Assembly (NCBI GenBank): GCA_040002845.1
Contig: JBDUDR010000130.1
Location: forward strand, 1-8,354
DNA: 8,354 bases
Origin: JBDUDR01 sp040002845
GTDB lineage: Bacteria > Actinomycetota > Actinomycetes > Propionibacteriales > Nocardioidaceae
Direction: 5' to 3'
Shown piece after piece: positions 1-5,274 of the stretch (its first letter is position 1; every line of letters starts with the position of its first letter). The notes beneath the pieces were generated by a model. That model was not told the origin of the DNA and did no database searches. It worked only from the letters and a program-made list of their open reading frames with translations. A program made the position numbers and the translations under genes.

Positions 1-1
1 C

Positions 2-823
2 GGCAATTTCGGCTTGGTCACATCGTTCACTTTTCAGTGTCACCCAGTGGGTCCAATGGTGGCGTTCGCTGGCGTGTTCCATCCCGTCGAGGACGCGGAG
101 AACGTGTATCGACAGTTCCGCGAATGGGCCAAGACGGCGCCCGACGAGATCTCGGCGCTGATCGGATGCACCACGCTCCCGGCGAGCGAGCACACACCGC
201 CGGAGGTCCACAACACGCCGTTCATCATCACCGGCGCCGTGTACTCCGGTGATCCGGAGGAAGGCATGAAGATTATTCAGCCCCTCCGCGAGATCGGGAC
301 TCCGCTCGTCGACATTTCGGGCCCCATACCCTTCGTCGGTGTCCAGGCTGCCTTCGACGAGTTCTTCCAGCGCGGAACGCTTCGCAGCTATTGGAAGTCC
401 ACGTTCGTCGAGGAGTTGACCGACCCGATCCTCGACATCATCGTGGACAAGGCCCGTAGCCGTCCTCATGCGCGGGTCTTCGTGGTCACGTTCTTCATGG
501 GCGGGGCCATTAATCGCGTGGGAGCCGAAGACACGGCGTACAGCGAGCGGTCGGCGAACTGGATGGTGTCGATCGATGGCAACTGGGAGGACGCGAGCGA
601 TGACGACAAGGTCATCTCGTGGATACGAGGCGCGTGGGGTGAGGTGCACGAGCACGGGACGGGTTCGCTGTACCTGAATTTCACGGGCGTCGCCGAGGAA
701 GCACTTACGGTGGGCGTCGACAGCGCTTTCGGCAAGAACCTCAAGCGTCTGGCCGAGATCAAGGCGAAGTACGACCCGGACAACTTCTTCCGCCTGAACA
801 ACAGCATCGTCCCGGCTTCGTAG
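2..823 (+). CDS. FAD-binding oxidoreductase, berberine bridge enzyme (BBE) type, 5' truncated by window edge
   Basis: The reading frame is open from base 2 to the TAG at 821-823, so the true start lies left of the window. A TTG at 14 is in frame but sits inside a conserved motif and is not a credible start. The first residues, GNFGLVTSFTFQ, match the motif that closes the FAD-binding (FAD_binding_4/PCMH) domain in this family. The end, YDPDNFFRLNNSI, is the hallmark of the BBE C-terminal domain, which helps bind flavin and substrate. Family members oxidise alcohols, amines or sugars, or close rings in secondary metabolism, using (often covalently bound) FAD; the substrate here cannot be told. 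The visible 273 residues cover roughly the C-terminal 60% of a usual 450-500 residue protein, so the covalent-FAD His/Cys region is not visible. The gene ends intact, directly against an integrase remnant, so it may be island cargo or old flanking DNA. Confidence 0.88.
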   Translation, partial: GNFGLVTSFTFQCHPVGPMVAFAGVFHPVEDAENVYRQFREWAKTAPDEISALIGCTTLPASEHTPPEVHNTPFIITGAVYSGDPEEGMKIIQPLREIGTPLVDISGPIPFVGVQAAFDEFFQRGTLRSYWKSTFVEELTDPILDIIVDKARSRPHARVFVVTFFMGGAINRVGAEDTAYSERSANWMVSIDGNWEDASDDDKVISWIRGAWGEVHEHGTGSLYLNFTGVAEEALTVGVDSAFGKNLKRLAEIKAKYDPDNFFRLNNSIVPAS

Positions 824-824
824 A

Positions 825-1160
825 GCGGACGACGTACGCGACCGCGAGTGGAAGGCGCTGCTGAAGTCCGCGAGGGTTCGCGACGTACGCCTACACGATG
901 CCCGCCACACCGCCGCGACGGTTCTCATGCCGCAAGGCGTCCCAGAGCGCACGGTGATGGGCCTGATGGGCCGGTCCAGCACCGCCATGGCCGCCCGCTA
1001 CCAACACGTGATCGACCCCATCCGGCGCGATGTGGCCGAACGAGTCGCGGGCTGCTGTGGCACAAGAGCACTGATCCGAGGACGTCTGAGCAACGTGGCC
1101 CAGGACTCAACTGAGACTAAAACTGAGACTAGAGTCACCCAAGCGTCAGACCCCCGATGA
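825..1160 (+). pseudogene. Tyrosine recombinase/integrase, C-terminal remnant
   Basis: Only the C-terminal catalytic part survives, starting one base after the stop of the FAD oxidoreductase gene. Visible signatures are RLHDARHTAAT (HxxR box; His codon 894-896, Arg codon 903-905), GVPERTVMGLMG, and AARYQHV with the nucleophilic Tyr at 999-1001. The N-terminal arm-binding and core-binding domains and the first catalytic Arg box are missing, and the upstream frame runs into the neighbouring gene. The position that is usually His or Trp after the MG motif is Arg (CGG at 972-974), one base change from TGG. After the Tyr the frame seems shifted: the usual GLLW follows in another frame from base 1049, while this frame continues through CCGTRAL to a TGA at 1158-1160. 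The intact enzyme would have integrated a phage or ICE-like element, with the tRNA-Ser 3' end about 30 bp downstream as the likely target. Very probably inactive. Confidence 0.85.
1109..1132 (+). repeat. Two tandem copies of a 12-bp unit in the integrase 3' end
   Basis: AACTGAGACTAA (1109-1120) is followed at once by AACTGAGACTAG (1121-1132), differing only in the last base. In the integrase frame the copies encode TETK and TETR. They lie 57 bp from the tRNA-Ser 3' end. They could be simple slippage products, a low-complexity coding tail, or arm-type integrase or excisionase binding sites. The sequence shows the repeat; its role is inference. Confidence 0.7.
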
Positions 1161-1189
1161 GCTCCATCCGGCGTTTTGCCTGGTCAGCG

Positions 1190-1215
1190 TGGCGGAGGAT
1201 AGGGGATTCGAACCC
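1190..1215. other. Candidate attachment site at the tRNA-Ser 3' end
   Basis: Actinobacterial integrative elements commonly recombine in the 3' part (T arm and acceptor) of tRNA genes, with the integrase gene next to the site. Here an integrase remnant ends about 30 bp away, pointing at this segment. No second copy of the segment was seen within the window, so the core boundaries are undefined and the call rests on context only. Confidence 0.35.
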
Positions 1216-1277
1216 CTGAGAGCTTTCACTCAACACGCTTTCCAAGCGTGCGCACTAGGCCACTATGCGAATCCTCC
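1190..1277 (-). tRNA. tRNA-Ser(GGA), CCA end encoded
   Basis: Read on the minus strand, the acceptor arms GGAGGAT (1277-1271) and ATCCTCC (1200-1194) pair fully, followed by discriminator G (1193) and an encoded CCA (1192-1190). The anticodon stem CACGC/GCGTG closes a TTGGAAA loop with anticodon GGA (1243-1241), which reads serine codons UCC and UCU. The T arm is GGGGTTCGAATCCCC, and a long variable arm with a GAG/CTC stem fits the class II fold of tRNA-Ser. A weak -10-like TAGCCT lies at 1290-1285 on the minus strand, 7 bp before the 5' end, with no clear -35. The gene points away from ffs and dnaX and converges on the integrase remnant. Confidence 0.97.
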
Positions 1278-1347
1278 GCCGCCGAGGCTAACGGGTTCCG
1301 AGCGCTGAACACCACGTGACTGTCGTGCTCGCGGCTACGAGCGGGAG

Positions 1348-1365
1348 GGGCCAGCCTGCTGGCCC
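1348..1365. repeat. Perfect inverted repeat between tRNA-Ser and ffs
   Basis: GGGCCAGC (1348-1355) and GCTGGCCC (1358-1365) are exact reverse complements separated by two bases. There is no T tract on either side, so it does not look like an intrinsic terminator. It sits about 20 bp upstream of the ffs -10 box, near or over the -35 region, where it could serve as a protein-binding site. Role unknown. Confidence 0.6.
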
Positions 1366-1386
1366 ACGGTTCGACCACGGCTCCCG

Positions 1387-1392
1387 TAGACT
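1387..1392 (+). promoter_or_regulatory. Putative -10 box (TAGACT) of the SRP RNA promoter
   Basis: TAGACT fits the actinobacterial TAnnnT -10 consensus. It places transcription start near 1399, directly before the 5' arm of the SRP RNA terminal helix at 1401. The same hexamer occurs before lysC at 5233. No good -35 hexamer is seen at 16-18 bp spacing. Confidence 0.55.
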
Positions 1393-1398
1393 GCCCGC

Positions 1399-1490
1399 AA
1401 CCCCCCGCGTGGCGGTATCTCAGCCAACTCCCCCAGGGTCGGAAGGCAGCAAGGGTAAGTGAGCTCTATCGGGTACGCGGGGGGCCCCCT
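1399..1490 (+). ncRNA. ffs: Signal recognition particle RNA, small bacterial (4.5S-like) type
   Basis: The apical domain IV, which binds Ffh, is clear: CAGG (1434-1437), stem GTC (1438-1440), GGAA tetraloop (1441-1444), stem GGC (1445-1447), then AGCA (1448-1451), giving the conserved symmetric loop CAGG/AGCA. Further pairs include CCC/GGG (1431-1433 with 1453-1455). The ends close in a perfect 10-bp helix, CCCCCCGCGT (1401-1410) with ACGCGGGGGG (1475-1484). The length of about 90 nt suits the small SRP RNA lacking an Alu domain. With Ffh and FtsY it directs nascent membrane proteins to the translocon. Exact ends are estimated from the -10 box at 1387 and the closing helix. A hairpin terminator follows at 1491. 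Location just before dnaX is a familiar arrangement in Actinobacteria. Confidence 0.93.
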
Positions 1491-1518
1491 CTGCCGACGC
1501 CAGTTCTTCGGCAGTTTT
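1491..1518 (+). terminator. Intrinsic terminator after ffs
   Basis: CTGCCGA (1491-1497) pairs perfectly with TCGGCAG (1508-1514) across a 10-base loop, followed by TTTT (1515-1518). This is one of the few T runs in the window and lies directly after the SRP RNA. It would separate ffs from dnaX, implying a dnaX promoter within the roughly 210 bp between them; I found no convincing -35/-10 pair there. Confidence 0.7.
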
Positions 1519-1729
1519 GTCGGTGTGTCGCGACATGATTGGCATCTCACCGCACGGCCGGCCCCGCGGCCCGTCCTGGCCGGGTGCGGATCGAAACTGT
1601 GGACGCTCAGAGGCGTCACCAACCCCGCGACCACGGCAGGCTGTCTCTTGCTGTTCCCGTTCGCGAGAAACCGCAGGCGGGCGAGAGGGACGGGACGGGC
1701 TGTCGCAGGGCGGCTATAGGGTTCGTGGG

Positions 1730-3631
1730 GTGGATGCACCCCTGGCTCTCTACCGGCGATACCGGCCGGACACGTTCGCTGAGGTCATCGGCCAGGATCA
1801 TGTGACGGCGCCGATCCAGCAGGCCCTTGCGAACAACCGGGTGCACCACGCCTACCTGTTCTCCGGGCCACGCGGCTGTGGCAAGACCACCAGCGCGCGC
1901 ATCCTGGCCCGCGCGCTCAACTGCGCGCAAGCGCCCGTCGCGGAGCCGTGCGGCGAGTGCCAGTCCTGCCACGATCTCGCGAGGGGCGGTCCGGGCTCGA
2001 TCGACGTGATCGAGATCGACGCGGCGAGTCATGGTGGGGTGGACGACGCACGAGATCTGCGGGAGCGGGCGTTCTTCGCCCCGGTCGCGTCGCGCTACAA
2101 GGTCTACATCATCGACGAGGCCCACATGGTCTCTCCGGCCGGCTTCAACGCCCTCCTCAAGCTGGTCGAGGAGCCGCCTCCGCACCTGCGTTTCATCTTC
2201 GCCACCACGGCTCCCGACAAGGTGATCGGTACGATCCGGAGCCGCACCCATCACTATCCCTTCCGGCTCGTCCCCCCCAAGATGCTGGGCGAATACGTCA
2301 CCCAGCTGTGCGGGTCCGAGGGCGTTGAGATCGAGCAGTCGGCCGTGCCGCTGGTGGTGCGTGCCGGTGGCGGTTCGGTACGAGACACCCTGTCGGTGCT
2401 CGACCAGCTGATCGGCGGGTCGGATGCCGACGGCGTCACCCACTCGCTCGCGGCCTCGCTGCTCGGTTTCACCCCGGACGCTCTGCTCGACGAGGTGATC
2501 GACGCCTTCTCCGCCGCCGATGGCGAGTCGGTGTTCGGGGTGGTCGACAAGGTGGTGGAGACCGGCCAGGACCCTCGCGGTTTCGCCGAAGATCTGCTCC
2601 ATCGGCTCCGTGACCTGGTGATCGTGGCTGCGGTGCCCGACGCCGTCGGGAAGGGACTCGTCGACGCGCCACCCGACCAGGCCGAAAGGCTGGCGGCACA
2701 GGCAGCTCGGTTCGGCTCAGCCGAGCTGACCCGAGCGGCCGACATCATCAGCGAGACGCTGCCCGAGATGCGGGGGGCGACACCGCCTAGGTTGCTCCTG
2801 GAGCTGATGTGCGCCCGCGTGCTGCTGCCGGGGGCCGACGACTCGACGCAAGGGATCCATGCCAGGCTCGACCGGCTCGAGCGTCGCATGCTGATCGGCA
2901 CATCGCATGCGGAGTCGACTAGCGAGCCGCCAGCGGCGTCGGAGCCTGCCGCGCAACTGCCTCTGGACACTTCGGAGAACGGTGAGCCGACTGCGTCTCA
3001 ACAGCCCGCGGCCGTCCCACCCCAGCCGACCGCGTCGGACCAGGCCGAATCGACAGAGCCCGACACAGCGGCAACGGTCGGCTCGCCCGACACACTGAGC
3101 CTGGTCGACGTACGCCGGCTGTGGCCAGACGTACTCGAGAAGGTCAAGGCTGCGCGTCGGTTCACCTGGATCATGCTGAGCCAAAACTCGCAGGTGCTGG
3201 CGGTCGGCGAGAACACCCTCACCCTTGGGATGATCAACGCCGGGGCCCGCGACTCGTTCACCCGGTCCGGCAGCGACGAGATCGTGCGACAGGCGATGAT
3301 CGACGTGCTCGGCATCGACTGGAAGGTCGAGGCGATCATCGATCCGACGGCTGGTGGCAAGGACGCTCCCCCACCCGCCCAGCCGCATCGGTCGCCCGCC
3401 CCACCGAAGGGCGAGGCCCAGCTCGGAGCGCGGGAGGCCATCCGGCCCACCCGCCCCGCCGATGAGCGTGCCGACGAGAAGTCTGTCGCGACCGCCACCT
3501 CGCAGGCCGACCTGGCGGCCAGCCCCGATGATCTCGCCCCGGCGGAAGACGCACTCGGACATGACGAGTTGTTGGCCAGGGAGCTGGGTGCGGAGGTGAT
3601 CGAGGAGACCACCAACGAGTCGCCCGGTTAG
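1730..3631 (+). CDS. dnaX: DNA polymerase III subunit gamma/tau
   Basis: This is the AAA+ ATPase core of the clamp loader, which opens the DnaN sliding clamp and joins polymerase cores at the fork. I chose GTG 1730 (633 residues, MDAPLALYRRYRPDTFAEV) because homologues start just before ALYRxYRP; the open frame further upstream to 1517 has no family resemblance and overlaps the ffs terminator. Visible motifs: Walker A GPRGCGKT (46-53), zinc site Cys65, Cys74, Cys77 and Cys80, Walker B with DEAH (129-132), LLKLVEEPPPHLRFIFATT, arginine-finger motif TIRSR (Arg172), and sensor 2 GGSVRDTLS. A Pro/Ala/Glu-rich linker (about 400-455) leads to the actinobacterial-type C-terminal domain (about 458-535, RRLWPDVLEKVKAARRFTW) and a variable acidic tail. 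No A-rich slippery site for a shorter gamma form is seen. The ribosome binding site is weak (AGGG about 8 bp upstream). ybaB follows after 38 bp. Confidence 0.96.
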   Translation: MDAPLALYRRYRPDTFAEVIGQDHVTAPIQQALANNRVHHAYLFSGPRGCGKTTSARILARALNCAQAPVAEPCGECQSCHDLARGGPGSIDVIEIDAASHGGVDDARDLRERAFFAPVASRYKVYIIDEAHMVSPAGFNALLKLVEEPPPHLRFIFATTAPDKVIGTIRSRTHHYPFRLVPPKMLGEYVTQLCGSEGVEIEQSAVPLVVRAGGGSVRDTLSVLDQLIGGSDADGVTHSLAASLLGFTPDALLDEVIDAFSAADGESVFGVVDKVVETGQDPRGFAEDLLHRLRDLVIVAAVPDAVGKGLVDAPPDQAERLAAQAARFGSAELTRAADIISETLPEMRGATPPRLLLELMCARVLLPGADDSTQGIHARLDRLERRMLIGTSHAESTSEPPAASEPAAQLPLDTSENGEPTASQQPAAVPPQPTASDQAESTEPDTAATVGSPDTLSLVDVRRLWPDVLEKVKAARRFTWIMLSQNSQVLAVGENTLTLGMINAGARDSFTRSGSDEIVRQAMIDVLGIDWKVEAIIDPTAGGKDAPPPAQPHRSPAPPKGEAQLGAREAIRPTRPADERADEKSVATATSQADLAASPDDLAPAEDALGHDELLARELGAEVIEETTNESPG

Positions 3632-3669
3632 GCTCGTTCCAGACACCGAACCACGATCAAGGAGTCCCC

Positions 3670-4041
3670 GTGTTCCCAGGCGGACAGGGCGATATGCAGT
3701 CGCTTTTCGAGCAGGCGGCGCAGATGCAGCAACAGTTGATGGCGGCCCAGGAGGAGCTGGCCGACACCGAGGTCGAAGGCACTGCGGGTGGCGGGCTGGT
3801 CACCGCCACGGTTACCGGCACGGGTGACCTCGTACGCCTCGTAATCAAACCCGAAGCTGCCGACCCTGAAGACACCGAGACGCTGGCCGATCTGGTGGTG
3901 GCCGCCGTGCGCGACGCAAGCACCAATGCGCAGGACCTGGCGGCGAGCAAGCTCGGGCCGTTGGCGGGCGGCCTCGGCGGACTTGGTGATCTGGGCGGGC
4001 TCGGCGATCTCGGCGGCGGCCTGCAGGCGCCGGAACGCTGA
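3670..4041 (+). CDS. ybaB: YbaB/EbfC family nucleoid-associated protein
   Basis: The product has 123 residues. The GTG start is fixed by a strong AAGGAG at 3659-3664, five bases upstream. The helix-rich N-terminus, with MQSLFEQAAQMQQQLMAAQEELA, and the following GGGLVTATVTGTGDLVRLVIKPEA strand region are typical of the family. Members form tweezer-like dimers that bind DNA and influence nucleoid structure and gene expression. The gene lies between dnaX and recR, its usual place in many bacteria, and recR begins 10 bp after its stop, so co-transcription and coupling are likely. The C-terminus from about residue 98 is a Gly/Leu/Asp repeat (LGGLGDLGGLGDLGGG), a flexible tail that is probably not part of the fold. 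I infer a role with replication or repair from context only. Confidence 0.93.
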   Translation: MFPGGQGDMQSLFEQAAQMQQQLMAAQEELADTEVEGTAGGGLVTATVTGTGDLVRLVIKPEAADPEDTETLADLVVAAVRDASTNAQDLAASKLGPLAGGLGGLGDLGGLGDLGGGLQAPER

Positions 4042-4051
4042 GGCGAGTCAG

Positions 4052-4651
4052 GTGTACGAAGGGGTTGTCCAGGACCTCATCGACGAGCTGGGCAGGCTGC
4101 CCGGCATCGGCCCGAAGGGAGCTCAACGGATCGCGTTCCACGTGCTTGCCGCGGACCCGCTCGACGTCAAGCGGCTCGCCGACGTGCTCACCGAGGTCAA
4201 GGACAAGGTGCGGTTCTGCACGGTCTGCGGCAACGTCGCCGAGGCCGAGCAATGCCGCATCTGCGTGGACAGCCGGCGCGATCTCACCCAGCTGTGCGTG
4301 GTCGAGGAGCCAAAGGACGTGGTGGCGGTCGAGCGTACGCGCGAATATCGCGGCCGCTACCACATCCTCGGCGGCGCGATCAGCCCGATCGAGGGGATCG
4401 GTCCCGACGATCTGCGCATCCGCGAGCTGCTGACCAGACTGGCCGACGGCGTCGTCGAAGAGGTCATCCTGGCGACCGACCCCAACCTCGAGGGTGAGGC
4501 CACCGCGACCTATCTCACGCGGTTGCTTCGGCCGATGGGGTTGCGCATCACGCGGCTGGCTAGTGGACTGCCCGTAGGCGGCGATCTCGAGTACGCCGAT
4601 GAGGTAACGCTCGGACGAGCATTCGAAGGGAGGCGCGCGATCGATGAGTGA
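4052..4651 (+). CDS. recR: Recombination mediator protein RecR
   Basis: RecR works with RecO (and RecF) to load RecA onto SSB-coated single-stranded DNA during gap repair. GTG 4052 gives 199 residues, the normal length; the frame is open further upstream, but that part overlaps ybaB and is not RecR-like. Visible features: helix-hairpin-helix LPGIGPKGAQRIAFHVL (about 16-32), a four-Cys zinc finger (Cys56, Cys59, Cys68, Cys71), and a Toprim domain from about 78 with CVVEEPKDVVAVE and the acidic ATDPNLEGEATA motif (Asp143). The C-terminal ASGLPVGGDLEYADEVTLGRAFEGRR is the family signature. A modest GAGGCGAG precedes the start. The last eight bases overlap the next gene, so the DUF5063 gene is probably translationally coupled. 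Confidence 0.96.
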   Translation: MYEGVVQDLIDELGRLPGIGPKGAQRIAFHVLAADPLDVKRLADVLTEVKDKVRFCTVCGNVAEAEQCRICVDSRRDLTQLCVVEEPKDVVAVERTREYRGRYHILGGAISPIEGIGPDDLRIRELLTRLADGVVEEVILATDPNLEGEATATYLTRLLRPMGLRITRLASGLPVGGDLEYADEVTLGRAFEGRRAIDE

Positions 4652-5213
4652 TCACACGCTTCGGGGGTCCACAACGACGGTCCCCGTAGTCATGCCAGGC
4701 ATATCCGGCGATCTCGAGGATCTGGCGCAGATCGTGGCCGACCAGGTCGAGAGCTTCCTGCTTGCGGTACGCGAGATCGCACGAGCCGAGGACGCCGGAC
4801 CGGTCGTACCCCTGCTGCTGCTCGAGGTGAGCCAGCTGCTGCTCGCCGGGGCACGGCTCGCAGCCCACGTCGACATCGTGCCCATGGAGGAGTACGAGCC
4901 CGACGCCGGACCCGATCCCGACCTCGATGTGCTGCGTGAGCGGCTGGCCGGTCTGCTGCGCGAGGCCGACGAGTACACCGAGCTGTTCGACCCCTACGAG
5001 ATGCCTCCCGAGCTCGTACCCAGCAAGTTGTCCGACGACATCGCCGGCATCGCGTCCGCGGTTGCTCACGGGTTGCGTCATCACCGTGCGGGCCGGATCG
5101 ATGAGGCGCTCTGGTCGTGGCAGTTCTCCTACGTGTCGAGCTGGGGGGCTGAGGCGTCTGCTGTCCTGCGGGCGCTCCAGTCGGTCATCTCACACGACAG
5201 ACTCGACGCCTGA
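4644..5213 (+). CDS. DUF5063 domain-containing protein, function unknown
   Basis: The product has 189 residues from ATG 4644, which overlaps the recR stop by 8 bp and has a GGGAGG about 10 bp upstream. I recognise it as the DUF5063 type found between recR and lysC in several actinobacteria, mainly from the C-terminal ALWSWQFSYVSSWGAEASAVLRALQSVI pattern and the ELFDPYEMPPELVPSKLSDDIAGI segment. It has no signal peptide and no membrane segment. It is predicted mostly helical and acidic, and so probably cytoplasmic. No catalytic motif is visible. Overlap with recR suggests a role expressed together with the dnaX-ybaB-recR group, but that is inference, and no function should be assigned from it. 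The lysC promoter candidate overlaps its stop codon. Confidence 0.85.
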   Translation: MSDHTLRGSTTTVPVVMPGISGDLEDLAQIVADQVESFLLAVREIARAEDAGPVVPLLLLEVSQLLLAGARLAAHVDIVPMEEYEPDAGPDPDLDVLRERLAGLLREADEYTELFDPYEMPPELVPSKLSDDIAGIASAVAHGLRHHRAGRIDEALWSWQFSYVSSWGAEASAVLRALQSVISHDRLDA

Positions 5214-5238
5214 ACAAACCGGGCACCGCCGGTAGACT
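5211..5238 (+). promoter_or_regulatory. Candidate promoter for lysC-asd
   Basis: TAGACT at 5233-5238 matches the actinobacterial -10 consensus, with TGAACA at 5211-5216 as a possible -35 (4 of 6 to TTGACA, 16-bp spacer). Transcription would start near 5245, giving a leader of about 30 bases that holds the lysC ribosome binding site AAGGAG (5263-5268). The leader is too short for a lysine riboswitch or attenuator. Confidence 0.5.
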
Positions 5239-5274
5239 CCGACCCGACCTGACGGCCGACCGAAGGAGTGCCGC

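Noticed and set aside
1517..1729. Upstream extension of dnaX to the start at 1517
   Set aside because: The extra 71 residues have no family resemblance, begin inside the ffs terminator, and homologues start near ALYRRYRP, which fits GTG 1730.
1616..2602. Long minus-strand open frames inside dnaX (also 2254-2970 and 2717-3646)
   Set aside because: They are low-complexity Arg/Ser-rich shadows antisense to a gene with complete AAA+ motifs.
1865..3631. Programmed frameshift site in dnaX producing a short gamma form
   Set aside because: No run of A or T resembling known slippery sites was seen; the C-rich run near 2272 has no paired stem I could support.
3926..4051. Upstream extension of recR
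   Set aside because: It overlaps the ybaB coding region and adds non-RecR sequence; GTG 4052 gives the normal 199 residues.
5239..5274. Lysine riboswitch or leader-peptide attenuator before lysC
   Set aside because: The leader predicted from the -10 box is about 30 bases and holds only the ribosome binding site, with no L-box motifs.
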